Shown piece after piece: positions 26,439 through 35,342 of a DNA stretch of 64,000 nucleotides (position 1 is the stretch's first letter; each line of letters starts with the position of its first letter). A program made the translations under genes and the position numbers. The notes beneath the pieces were generated by a model, which saw nothing but the letters and a program-made list of their open reading frames with translations, was not told where the DNA came from and searched no databases. The DNA comes from Natrinema salifodinae (lineage in GTDB: Archaea > Halobacteriota > Halobacteria > Halobacteriales > Natrialbaceae), in NCBI RefSeq assembly GCF_900110455.1, contig NZ_FOIS01000002.1:124001-188000 (forward strand). Direction: 5' to 3'.

Positions 26439-27251
26439 TCAGAACCGCTCGTCGAGGAACGACCTGATCGCGTCGTTGACTAGATCGGGCCGCTCGAGGT
26501 TCGCGGTGTGGCCGGCCTCGGGGATCAGTTCCAGGTCGGCGTCGGGCAACTCCTCGACCATCGGTTCGGCCCGCGAGGGCGGCAGCGAGGGGTCTTCCTC
26601 GCCGTGGACGACGAGCGTCGGCACGTCGATCTCGGGGAGCCGATCGGTCACGTCCGCGCGGCCGAGCCACGAATTGAGCTCGTGATACACTGCCGCGCCG
26701 GGGTAGGTGGCCCAGCGGTCGACCCACGATTCGACCAGGTCGGGCTTCTCCGCCCGGGTCGTCTCGCCGAACAGTTCGGCCGTCGATCCCTCGGCTAGCT
26801 CGCGCGGAATCGGGTCGCGAGAGCCCTCGAACGGGTCGACGAGTTCGCTGAACGTCTCTCGCTCCTCGTCGGTGTGAGGCACCGCCGTCGTGTCGATCAG
26901 GACGAGTCCGTCGACGCGCTCCGGATACGCGAGCGCGAAGCGCAGCGCCGTGAACCCGCCCATCGACATCCCCGCGATCACGGCGCTGTCCTCGTTGATT
27001 CCGTCCAGCAGCGCGGCGCAGTCGTCGGCCAGGTCCCACAGGTCGTAGCCCGGCGCGTACCGATCGGTCCGCGCCCGCAGGTCGTAGGCGACGGCCCGGT
27101 ACTCGTCTCGCAGGGCCTCGAGCTGGGGCGCGAACATCGTCCGGTCCATCAACGTCCCGTGCGCGAAGACGACGGGTCGTCCCTCGCCGACGTCCGTCGT
27201 CAGTGCGTCGGGCCTGGTCCGATACATCGCGGTCGCCGAGTCGGAAGCCAT
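26439..27251 (-). CDS. Alpha/beta hydrolase
   Basis: 270 residues. Triad residues are visible: Ser in GMSMGGF, Asp in GEEDPSLP, His in EAGHTANLERPD. The N-terminal oxyanion motif is FAHGTLMD. The lid region between core strands 6 and 7 is helical and Glu-rich. It resembles 3-oxoadipate enol-lactonase and haloperoxidase-type proteins, but the substrate cannot be assigned. The ATG at 27251 was chosen because the frame upstream overlaps the neighbouring gene and lacks similarity. Confidence 0.9.
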   Translation of the reverse strand: MASDSATAMYRTRPDALTTDVGEGRPVVFAHGTLMDRTMFAPQLEALRDEYRAVAYDLRARTDRYAPGYDLWDLADDCAALLDGINEDSAVIAGMSMGGFTALRFALAYPERVDGLVLIDTTAVPHTDEERETFSELVDPFEGSRDPIPRELAEGSTAELFGETTRAEKPDLVESWVDRWATYPGAAVYHELNSWLGRADVTDRLPEIDVPTLVVHGEEDPSLPPSRAEPMVEELPDADLELIPEAGHTANLERPDLVNDAIRSFLDERF

Positions 27252-27391
27252 GCGAACTGATAACATTAAACGAATAGAAAAAGATGTGTCAAGCGGAAAC
27301 CGAATCGAATCTCGGTCGGAGTCGCCTCCGGTGCGTTGCCGGTCCGGTGACGACCGCTCGACGGCGGAGCCGGTGACGACACGGAACCCGG

Positions 27392-28339
27392 TCAGTTCCC
27401 GCCCCGATCGGCCGTCCCCGGCTCCGAAACCTCCCACTCGGCGGTGTCGCGGGCGTCGCTCACGACCAGCGCGTACTCGTCGTCGATCCCCTGGTAGTCG
27501 GTCGTCCCGGCCGCGTCGATCAGTTCGCGGGCCTGGCGCTCGTGGACGGCGCGGGCGGCCGCCAGTGCGTCGGGGTCCACGCCGACACCCTCGGCCTCGA
27601 GTTCGGGGCTGAGTCGGTCGGTCCAGACGTCCTCGGGGAGCAGACAGACCGCCCGTTCGTCGACCGACAGCGGCGGGACGCCGGCGACGTGATCGCCGGT
27701 CCCCACGAGATCGTGGGTCTCGATCGCTTCGAGGATCCCGATCACGTCGCCGTCTGCGACCTCGTGGTCGGCGAGCACGGAGCCGAACACGTCGGCGTCG
27801 ATCGGCGCGTCCATCGTCTCCGGCCGGGGCGTCGGATCGCCGCGGTCCTCGCGCTCGATGACCCCCTCCGCGATGGGGTCGCTGTCTTCGGCGGCGTCCG
27901 GAAGCCGCTCGGCCCGGTAGGGTTCTCCATCGTCGAACCGGACGGGAACGAGACCGATCGTCTCGCCGGTCGTAATGGCGTCGAACAGCAGCGGCCGATC
28001 GGCGTCGTAGCCCTCGAGATCGATCCCCAGCCCCTCGGGCGGTTCGGCGCGCACCAGCGGGTCCGGGACGGGCGCGACGATCTCGCCGTCCTCCTCGCGG
28101 AGCTGGCGCGGGTACGGCGCGTCGGCGGTGGCCGCCTCGGGGATGCCGCTGAGTACGAGCATCGCCTGGTCCTCGTACTCGTCGACGTCCCAGTCGACGT
28201 GGTCGCCGCGCTCGGCGTCCATGTGCTCGGCCACCGGCGTCAGTTCGACCGCCAGCTCCGAGGCCGCCGTCTCCTCGGTCTCTCGAAGTTCGAGCAGCCG
28301 GTCGTCGTCCAGAATCGTGCCGGTCGGACGCGTGGACAT
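27392..28339 (-). CDS. Uncharacterised acidic haloarchaeal protein
   Basis: 315 residues, very acidic, with no membrane segment, signal peptide or motif that I recognise. Local features are a Pro-rich central stretch (PTPRPETMDAPIDADVFGSV) and the hydrophobic patches ERAVCLLPEDVW and DEYALVVSDARDTAEWEVSE. G/C-rich third positions and lack of stop codons support a real gene. It stands between a hydrolase and a divergent methyltransferase. Confidence 0.7.
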   Translation of the reverse strand: MSTRPTGTILDDDRLLELRETEETAASELAVELTPVAEHMDAERGDHVDWDVDEYEDQAMLVLSGIPEAATADAPYPRQLREEDGEIVAPVPDPLVRAEPPEGLGIDLEGYDADRPLLFDAITTGETIGLVPVRFDDGEPYRAERLPDAAEDSDPIAEGVIEREDRGDPTPRPETMDAPIDADVFGSVLADHEVADGDVIGILEAIETHDLVGTGDHVAGVPPLSVDERAVCLLPEDVWTDRLSPELEAEGVGVDPDALAAARAVHERQARELIDAAGTTDYQGIDDEYALVVSDARDTAEWEVSEPGTADRGGN

Positions 28340-28511
28340 TGCGCGGCGGTACGCCGACCCGGCGGAAAAGCCGCGTGCCGGCGAGTGACAGGGGCAGATG
28401 GGGTCTCCTCAACGGGGGCTAACGCTGGTAGCGCGGCCTCGAGACGGACCTGTGATCAATGCTACCGAATGTTATCGTAGCGTTATTTGAATCGGTGGCG
28501 TGTCACGGCAT

Positions 28512-29213
28512 ATGACGGACGCCGATCCGTTCGGTCGCGCCGTCCGCGACCACTACCTCGGCGAGCGATCGGAACCGCTCCTCGACCGCGACGGCGCGGA
28601 CGTGCGCGAACACCGGATCGAGGAGTGGTACTTCGGGGACCACGACGCCGACGCCTGGCGCGACCGATGGATCGAGGGGCCGGTACTCGATATGGGCGCC
28701 GGTGCCGGGCGGGACGCGCTCTATTATCAGGATCGGTTCGAGACCGTCGCGATCGAGGTGAGCGACCGCCTCGTCGAAACGATGCGCGATCGCGGCGTGA
28801 ACGACGTCCGACTCGCGGACATGTTCTCCCTCCGCAATCACTTCGACCGGAATCAGTTCCGGTCGGCCCACGCGATCGGAACGCAACTCGGATTAGCCGG
28901 CTCGATGGCGGGCGTTCGCGAGTTTCTCTCGGACCTCGCGTCCGTGACGACGACCGACGCGATCGCCGTCCTCGACAACTACGCGCCCGAGTTAGATGCC
29001 ACGAGCGACGTCTTCGGCTACCGGGAAGATCCCACGCCGGGGCTCGCCTACCGGGTCTACCACGTCACGTACGAGGGCGAGGTCGGCCGAACGCTGCTCT
29101 TTCGGCTGTTCAGCGTGGACCGGCTCCGGGAGGCGACGGTCGGAACGCCCTGGGTAGTCGCCGCGACCGACTACGGAGACGTGCAGTGGCGAGCGGTACT
29201 CGAGAAGCGGTAA
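28512..29213 (+). CDS. Class I SAM-dependent methyltransferase
   Basis: 233 residues. Rossmann methyltransferase with motif I VLDMGAGAGRDALYYQD and motif II VAIEVSDRLVETMR. The later NYAPELDATSDVFGYRED and TLLFRLFSVDRLREAT segments fit the C-terminal half. Substrate unknown. The ATG at 28512 follows a TATA-like gttatttga (28480s) by about 28 bases; an in-frame GTG at 28500 is possible. Confidence 0.88.
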   Translation: MTDADPFGRAVRDHYLGERSEPLLDRDGADVREHRIEEWYFGDHDADAWRDRWIEGPVLDMGAGAGRDALYYQDRFETVAIEVSDRLVETMRDRGVNDVRLADMFSLRNHFDRNQFRSAHAIGTQLGLAGSMAGVREFLSDLASVTTTDAIAVLDNYAPELDATSDVFGYREDPTPGLAYRVYHVTYEGEVGRTLLFRLFSVDRLREATVGTPWVVAATDYGDVQWRAVLEKR

Positions 29214-29385
29214 CGAGGAGCGGCCGCCGTCGAATCTCGAGCCGCCTGGATTCGCCGGACGGAAATCGAACGAAATTCACGCAAGAACCACTGGCGAACG
29301 TCGTGCGTGACTATTCCGCTCTGCCGTCGGTGCACCGTGAAAAACGAAAATCCGTTTCTGATGTCCGGGAGCTCGGCGCGACTCC

Positions 29386-30633
29386 TTACTCGTACAGCGG
29401 GTTCTCCTCGCACAGCGTCGCGACTTCCTCGCGGACCTCCTCGATGACGGCTTCGTCCTCGGGCGCGTCGACAATGCGGGCGATCAGATCGCCGACTTTC
29501 CGGCAGTCGTCTTCGTCGAAGCCGCGCGTGGTCAGCGCCGGGGTGCCGGCGCGGATGCCGCTCGGGTCGAACGGCGAGCGTGTCTCGCCAGGCACCGTGT
29601 TCCCGTTGAGGACGATGCCCGCTTCCTCGAGGGCGTCCTCGGCGTCGCCGCCGGAGGTGTCGGGGTGGCTCTCGCGGAGGTCGACGAGCACGAGGTGGTT
29701 GTCGGTGCCGCCCGAGACCAGCGAGAGGCCGTTGTCGGCCAGCGACTCGCCGAGCGCCTGCGCGTTCGCGACCGTCTGCTCGGCGTAGTCCTCGAACTCC
29801 GGTTCGAGGGCCTCCTTGAAGCCGACGGCCTTGCCGGCGACGTTATGCATGAGCGGGCCACCCTGACCGCCGGGGAAGACCGCCGAGTCGATGTCGTCGG
29901 CGTACTCCTCGCTGGTCATCACGATGCCGCCTCGGCCCGAGCGGATGGTCTTGTGGGTCGAGCCGGTGACGAAGTCGGCGACGCCGACCGGCGAGGGGTG
30001 GACGCCGGCGGCGACCAGGCCGGTGATGTGAGCGATGTCCGCCAGGTGGAGCGCGTCGACGTCGTCGGCGACGTTCTGAATGCGCTCCCACTCGATCTCG
30101 CGCGGGTACGCGGAGTAACCCGAAACGATGATGTCGGGCTCGAACTCGGCGGCATGCTCCGCAAGGGCGTCGTAGTCGATGTAGCCCGTCTCGGGATCGA
30201 CCTCGTACTGCTCGACCTCGTAGAGCTGGCCTGTGAAGTTCGCCGGGTGGCCGTGGCTGAGGTGGCCGCCGTGGTTGAGATCGAGTGAGAGAATCTTGTC
30301 GCCGGGCTCGAGCATTGCGAAGTAGACCGACTGGTTGGCCTGTGTGCCCGAGTGGGGTTGGACGTTAACGTGCTCGGCGCCGAATAGCTCTTTCGCGCGA
30401 TCGATCGCGAGCTCTTCGACCTCGTCGGCGTACTGGCAGCCGCCGTAGTAGCGCTCGCCGGGGTAGCCCTCGGCGTACTTGTTCGTCAGCGCGCTGCCCT
30501 GCGCGTCGATGACGGCCTCGCTGACGTGGTTCTCGCTGGCGATCATCTGCAGGGTCTCTCGCTGGCGGTCTACCTCGCCCTCGAGTGCATCCGCGACGGC
30601 GGGATCGACCTCGCGAACCTGGTCGTGGTCCAT
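29386..30633 (-). CDS. glyA: Serine hydroxymethyltransferase
   Basis: 415 residues. Converts serine to glycine and charges tetrahydrofolate, the main one-carbon entry. Signatures are IASENHVSEAV, NKYAEGYPGERYYGGC, VNVQPHSGTQAN, the PLP lysine in TGSTHKTIRSGRGG, and TVPGETRSPF. Full length. ATG at 30633 gives MDHDQVREVDPAV. An upstream TATA-like element lies in the divergent region shared with the CHAT gene. Confidence 0.97.
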   Translation of the reverse strand: MDHDQVREVDPAVADALEGEVDRQRETLQMIASENHVSEAVIDAQGSALTNKYAEGYPGERYYGGCQYADEVEELAIDRAKELFGAEHVNVQPHSGTQANQSVYFAMLEPGDKILSLDLNHGGHLSHGHPANFTGQLYEVEQYEVDPETGYIDYDALAEHAAEFEPDIIVSGYSAYPREIEWERIQNVADDVDALHLADIAHITGLVAAGVHPSPVGVADFVTGSTHKTIRSGRGGIVMTSEEYADDIDSAVFPGGQGGPLMHNVAGKAVGFKEALEPEFEDYAEQTVANAQALGESLADNGLSLVSGGTDNHLVLVDLRESHPDTSGGDAEDALEEAGIVLNGNTVPGETRSPFDPSGIRAGTPALTTRGFDEDDCRKVGDLIARIVDAPEDEAVIEEVREEVATLCEENPLYE

Positions 30634-30805
30634 ATCCAATCTGCGGTTTGGCGGCTGTATAAGTGTACCCGTCTTCGGCAAGTGGAGCCACTATTGCCGC
30701 TTCCGGCCGGAATCGGCCCGGGCCGGCGGGCCGACGCCGGCCGCTATCTGTCGCCGCTGCGACCCCGATACAACTAACTTACCGGAGTGACATTCGGCCA
30801 ACTGA

Positions 30806-33037
30806 ATGATAGAGTGGGCGGTAGATGGCGACTCCCTCCACGTCACCGACGCCGACAACGCCGAACTCACCGTCGACGGCGCCGACCTCGTCGTCGACGA
30901 CACCGGCGTCGACATTCCGCGCCCGGTCGACGAAACGGTCGCCCTGACCACCGACGAACTCCGGTTCCCGCATGCGGTCGTCTACGCGTTCTCGCTCGGA
31001 CTCGAGGAGCAGTACGAACTCGATCCCTGCGGCGATCCGCTATCGCTGTCGCCAGGCGAGTACGTCGTCGACATCGACACGGATATCAAGGCCTACCTCC
31101 GGTTTTCCGGCGCAGCGACGATCGAGCGGACCGACGACTACGAGTCGATCGTCGTCTCCTTTCCGAACCGGACCCGTACCATCCTCGGCGTGCGCTGTCG
31201 CCACGAGTTTCCCGCGGGGACGATCACCGTTCCCGACGATCCGGCGGCCGTCGCCGAAGCCATCACTCACCTGGCCGCTTCGCACAAGACGGCCGGACCG
31301 GACCGGTCCTATCCGACGCTCCGAGGCCATCCCTCGCTGCTCGAACGCGGTGACGAACTCGAGATTTCGGACTGCATTCGCTCCGACACCCCCGATCACG
31401 GAATCGAACTGCTCGTCCCGCCCGACTACGAGTCGCTGTTCGTCACCGCCCCGCTGGCGTACTACCTGCAGGCGACCGTGCGGACGACCGACGAAGCGTT
31501 CGGCGATCGACCTCGGCCGGGATCGGGATCTGGGTCGCGATTGGGTTCGGGAGCAGATCCGGGCCCGCGTTCCGGCTCGAAACGCGACCGGCCACGGCTG
31601 CGACTCGTCGATCGCGCGATCGAGGAACCGCTCTCGCCGATGCCGGACTTAGAGCGCGACGTCGAGCGACTACTCCGGAAGACCTTCTTTCTCGACTGTC
31701 TCGTCCGGAACGCGGGCCCCCACGGAACGACCCTCGCGGAGTACAGCCTCCTCGAGGCGCTCGAACTCGACGCCGACGCGCTCTACGAGGCGTCGCCCCA
31801 GGACCGCCTGGCGACCTACCTCGACGTCCCGTACGCGGCGATCAAACACCGGCTCCCCGACTGGCACCTCTCGACGTACGTCGCGCCCGACTACGACGCC
31901 CTCGAGACGCTACCGTTCCTGCTCGACCGGGTGAGCATGATCTATACGCCGCGGACCTCCGAACTCGCGGGCAGGGAACTGGTCGAACGTTCGCTCGAAG
32001 ACTTCTACCGCGGCGGTGCGTCCGGGTCCCGACGGCACGATCGGCCGCAGGCAAACGCGCGCGATGAAAATACTGCGACTCGGCGAGCGAGCACCGGTCG
32101 GGTTGCCTCGGTCGACATCGTCAAACCGGAACTCCGGAACGGGCGAACCCACGGCTGGCTCGCCGACGGCGTCCCGATCGACGTCTTCAAGTCCACTCCG
32201 GCGGCCTACCAGAACCGGCTCGACTACCTCGAGCGGGCGAGCGATTCGACGTCGATCTGCGTCGTCCTGAACGATCCCGACATGGCCGGCGAGCACGACG
32301 ATGTTGCCGAGATCTACCGGCAGCGCGCCGAGGAGCGCTCGATCGACGTCACTGTCGCGGAATCGCTCGGGACGGACGCGCTCGCCCGCGTCTTCGAGGA
32401 CGCCCACGATTTCGTCCACTACATCGGTCACTGCGAAACCGACGGGCTCCGCTGCCCGGACGGAACCCTCTCCGCGTCGAATCTCGACCGCTGTAACACG
32501 CAGACGTTCTTTCTCAATGCCTGTGGATCCTTCTACGAGGGAATGGGACTGGTCGAGAACGGCGCCGTCGCCGGTGCGGTGACGTTCACCAAGGTCCTGA
32601 ACGACCACGCCATCAAGGTCGGTTCTACGTTCGCCAAACTGCTGGTTCACGGTTTCAGCATCGAACGCGCGATGGGACTCGCGCGCCGGCGGATCATGAT
32701 GGGGAAAGACTACGCCGTCGTCGGGGACGGAACCCACTCGCTGACCCAGGGCGACCACCGACCCCCGACGACCGCGACGTTGGAAGAACTCGACGACAGC
32801 GCCGGCGACGAGCGGCGGTTCCTCCTGACCGTCGACTGCTACTCGACGCGCGTGACCGGCCACTACTACTTCCCCCACACCGAGGACAACGAGTACGCCT
32901 ACCTCTGTGGCAACGACTCGAACTTTACCCTGACCGAGTCGGAGGTGGCGACCATCCTCAAAGAAACGGAGGCGTCGGTTATCTACGACGGGGACATCTA
33001 CTGGTCGGACGACCTTTGGCCGCAGTTCGATCGCTGA
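30806..33037 (+). CDS. CHAT-domain caspase-like protease
   Basis: 743 residues. The C-terminal 300 or so form a CHAT domain with the catalytic dyad: His542 in VHYIGHC and Cys573 in FLNACGS, 31 residues apart as in the family. The preceding ICVVLNDPDM and RSIDVTVAES are the core strands. The N-terminal 230 residues are beta-rich (PGEYVVDIDTDIKAYLRFSG). A Gly/Ser/Arg/Pro linker (about 236-262) separates them from a helical middle (280-400), and a second Arg-rich linker (405-435) precedes the CHAT domain. There is no TPR array. CHAT enzymes are cysteine peptidases, often in defence or programmed death; target unknown. The gene is monocistronic, divergent from glyA. Confidence 0.85.
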   Translation: MIEWAVDGDSLHVTDADNAELTVDGADLVVDDTGVDIPRPVDETVALTTDELRFPHAVVYAFSLGLEEQYELDPCGDPLSLSPGEYVVDIDTDIKAYLRFSGAATIERTDDYESIVVSFPNRTRTILGVRCRHEFPAGTITVPDDPAAVAEAITHLAASHKTAGPDRSYPTLRGHPSLLERGDELEISDCIRSDTPDHGIELLVPPDYESLFVTAPLAYYLQATVRTTDEAFGDRPRPGSGSGSRLGSGADPGPRSGSKRDRPRLRLVDRAIEEPLSPMPDLERDVERLLRKTFFLDCLVRNAGPHGTTLAEYSLLEALELDADALYEASPQDRLATYLDVPYAAIKHRLPDWHLSTYVAPDYDALETLPFLLDRVSMIYTPRTSELAGRELVERSLEDFYRGGASGSRRHDRPQANARDENTATRRASTGRVASVDIVKPELRNGRTHGWLADGVPIDVFKSTPAAYQNRLDYLERASDSTSICVVLNDPDMAGEHDDVAEIYRQRAEERSIDVTVAESLGTDALARVFEDAHDFVHYIGHCETDGLRCPDGTLSASNLDRCNTQTFFLNACGSFYEGMGLVENGAVAGAVTFTKVLNDHAIKVGSTFAKLLVHGFSIERAMGLARRRIMMGKDYAVVGDGTHSLTQGDHRPPTTATLEELDDSAGDERRFLLTVDCYSTRVTGHYYFPHTEDNEYAYLCGNDSNFTLTESEVATILKETEASVIYDGDIYWSDDLWPQFDR

Positions 33038-33450
33038 CCGACCGCCTGACCCCGTCTACGGACCGCCGTACGTACTGACTCGCTTCGCTCGCACCGCGAC
33101 CGGGCCGCTCGCTCGCTCGGTGCCTGGCCTCGTTCGCGTGGAGGGGACCAATTCGTGGGCGACCTGCCACAGTCGGTTGCGTGGAACACCCATACGATAG
33201 CGTAATAACACGTTTCCCGTATATACTTATTGCCGATGCGAAAATAGATGCTAGTTGTAAACACCTCCCTTATGGGAGAGTTGTCACGTTTCCACTCTGC
33301 GGTCCGCGTCTGGATGTCCTCTCGCCATTTCGTCGGCGAACTAATGGGTTGCGGGACAAAAATTACCGGTAGGGACGCCGCAGGAGAAGTTCTGCCCTGA
33401 AAACGGCCACCAAAATTAAGTACGGTGATCTCGATTACTTCTGTATAGGC
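33038..33450. other. Intergenic region before tbsP
   Basis: 413 bases with no gene. It contains gcttcgctcgc-type G/C repeats after the CHAT stop (33073-33125, possible terminator), a TATA-like gtatatactta at about 33217, and aaaattaagta at about 33411-33421, some 30 bases before the tbsP ATG. The last is the likely tbsP promoter. Confidence 0.45.
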
Positions 33451-34269
33451 ATGACCTCGAATTTACTCAACCACCAGATTGACGATATACTCGAGTCTCT
33501 GCTCGAAGATGCAAGCGGAGACGTGTACGTGGTCAACCCGTCGCGGGACGCCATCGAGGAGTTCGTCTCGGTCGCGACCGCGTTCGACGGCGACCTCCCG
33601 TCGGTTCACATGCTTGCCGACGAACGGACCCTGAAAGACGTCATGGACGACTTCATCGTCGCCTCGAACGCCGCCGACCTCATCAGCGAGGACGCGCTCG
33701 CGCTGCGAACGCTCGAGGAAGCACCCGAGAACTCGCTGGTCATCACCGACGACCGCGTCATCGCCATCGTCCACGCCGGCGACCGCGTCGGCGGACTCGT
33801 CACCGACGACGAGAGCTTCGTCGCGGACACCTACGACACCTATGCGGCCCGCTGGGACGACGCCGACGACTTCAACCTCCGGACGCCGCCGATCACGGAC
33901 GTCCGCGAGACCCTCTCCGACGAGATCAGTCCCGAGGCCGAAGAAGACTTCACCGCCATCCTCGATTCGCTCGAAACCGCTCGCGGCGACGGCGACGGCC
34001 TGGACGAAGTCACCATCTCCCTGCTCGTCGCGGCCAAGAACGAGGCCCTGCTCTACGACATCAGCAAGTGGGGCGAGGACGTCGGCATCGCCTCTAAGGC
34101 GACGTTTTCCCGGACCAAGACCAAGCTCGAGGACATGGGCCTGATCGACACCGAGAAGGTCCCGATCGACGTCGGCCGTCCGCGCCTGCGCCTGAAGATC
34201 GGCGACGACCGCCTTCAGGAGGCCGACAACGGCCAGCTCGCGACGGTCGCACAGTCGATTCTCAACTGA
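33451..34269 (+). CDS. tbsP: Transcriptional regulator TbsP
   Basis: 272 residues. A haloarchaeal DNA-binding regulator. In Haloferax volcanii TbsP acts with TrmB on the glyceraldehyde-3-phosphate dehydrogenase gene gapII (established). The N-terminal half (VYVVNPSRDAIEEFVSVA onward) is a mixed alpha/beta sensor-like domain. The C-terminal part, about residues 195-245, is the winged helix (DISKWGEDVGIASKATFSRT, then LEDMGLIDTEKV). Well conserved and full length. Its targets here are outside view. Confidence 0.9.
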   Translation: MTSNLLNHQIDDILESLLEDASGDVYVVNPSRDAIEEFVSVATAFDGDLPSVHMLADERTLKDVMDDFIVASNAADLISEDALALRTLEEAPENSLVITDDRVIAIVHAGDRVGGLVTDDESFVADTYDTYAARWDDADDFNLRTPPITDVRETLSDEISPEAEEDFTAILDSLETARGDGDGLDEVTISLLVAAKNEALLYDISKWGEDVGIASKATFSRTKTKLEDMGLIDTEKVPIDVGRPRLRLKIGDDRLQEADNGQLATVAQSILN

Positions 34270-34637
34270 CGAAAAACGAAATTTTGCGCTGTCGTTCGAG
34301 AGAGCGAAGCTCTCTCGTGATCGCGGACCTCGCGGGACCTTCGGTCCCGCTTAGTAACGAACGGCGCTTCGCGCCTTTCGAACCACGGGCCGTCTTCGCC
34401 GGCCCCCGATGAAATTTCGATCGAAAACATTCCTTCTCCCGTTTCGTGACGCTTCGCGTCACTCCATATCAGCCGTCGGCCCGCTCGTTCGCTCCGGTCA
34501 CTCGTGGCCATACTGGTAGACCGCCTGCCTCCCCCGAACCGCACACTCGCCTGGTGCCGGCGAGCGTGCTCTCGGCCACGGGTTTTCGTTCGACGCATGA
34601 CGCAAACCCCAAGTCACCGCCGCGAGAGGGATCGGGT
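34270..34637. other. Hairpin-rich intergenic region
   Basis: 368 bases between tbsP and rnp3 with no gene. Four perfect hairpins follow one another, each with a 3-base GAA or TTC loop: 34297-34317 (9-base stem), 34332-34350 (8), 34363-34375 (5) and 34446-34462 (7). The first, 28 bases after the tbsP stop, could terminate it; the rest are unexplained. Confidence 0.65.
34297..34317. terminator. Hairpin after tbsP
   Basis: Nine-base perfect stem cgagagagc / gctctctcg with a gaa loop. Stem-loop terminators are not the standard archaeal mechanism (T-tracts are), so the role is tentative. Confidence 0.4.
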
Positions 34638-35342
34638 ATGTACGAGGCCGTCCACGCCCATCCCGACGGACAGAGCACGGTCGCCAGGCTCGCCAAGACG
34701 GCGGCCGACTACGGGTTCGAGGGCGTGATCGTGCGCAATCACGCCGACGGCCGAGCGGACTACGATCCCGAACGGATCCGCGAGGAGTACGGGATCGACG
34801 TCGTGGACGGGATCGAAATTCGGGCCGACGACCAGCAACAGGCCAGCGGCGCGGTGGGGAACCACCGGACCTCGAAGACCATCGTCGGAATTCACGGCGG
34901 CACCGTCGCGATGAACCGGTTCGCCGTCGAACAGGCGAAGGTCGACGTGCTCGCGCATCCGATGGCCGGCGACGGCGATGTCAATCACGTCATGGTGAAA
35001 GCCGCCGTCGAGAACGGCGTTCGCATCGAGTTCAACCTCTCGGGCGTCCTGCGACGGAGCGGCGGCCGCCGCGTTCGGGTCATCCAGTCGCTGCGGAAGC
35101 TCCGCGAGATCGTCGCCCACTACGACGCCCCTTACGTCGTCAGCGCCGATCCGGCCTCACACCTCGAACTGCGGGCGCCACGGGAACTGAACGCCCTCGG
35201 CGAACAGCTCGGCTTCTCTCGGGAGTTTATCGAGGAGGGCCTGGCGGAGTGGGGCCGCCTGGCCGAGCGCAACCGGCGCATCCAGTCCGAGTCGTTCATT
35301 GAGCCGGGGGTCGAACGGGGGAGATATGAAGAAGAGCATTGA
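34638..35342 (+). CDS. rnp3: RNase P protein component 3 (Rpp30 family)
   Basis: 234 residues. Protein subunit of RNase P, which trims 5' leaders of tRNA precursors. It has the PHP-like TIM-barrel pattern: MYEAVHAHPDG, GFEGVIVRNHAD, VVDGIEIRADD, KVDVLAHPMAGDGDVNHVM and VRIEFNLSGVLR. The ATG at 34638 gives the conserved start. It begins the block rnp3, methyltransferase, rnp2, psmA, SBDS; the 3' end overlaps the methyltransferase start by 17 bases. Confidence 0.95.
   Translation: MYEAVHAHPDGQSTVARLAKTAADYGFEGVIVRNHADGRADYDPERIREEYGIDVVDGIEIRADDQQQASGAVGNHRTSKTIVGIHGGTVAMNRFAVEQAKVDVLAHPMAGDGDVNHVMVKAAVENGVRIEFNLSGVLRRSGGRRVRVIQSLRKLREIVAHYDAPYVVSADPASHLELRAPRELNALGEQLGFSREFIEEGLAEWGRLAERNRRIQSESFIEPGVERGRYEEEH

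Noticed and set aside
26439-28412. A single 657-codon protein on the minus strand
   Set aside because: Only the part from 27251 downwards matches a hydrolase. The rest overlaps another gene in a different frame and lacks similarity.
30806-34269. CHAT gene and tbsP as a two-gene defence system
   Set aside because: They are separated by 413 bases with independent promoters. TbsP is a known metabolic regulator. No gasdermin-like protein or other effector is present.
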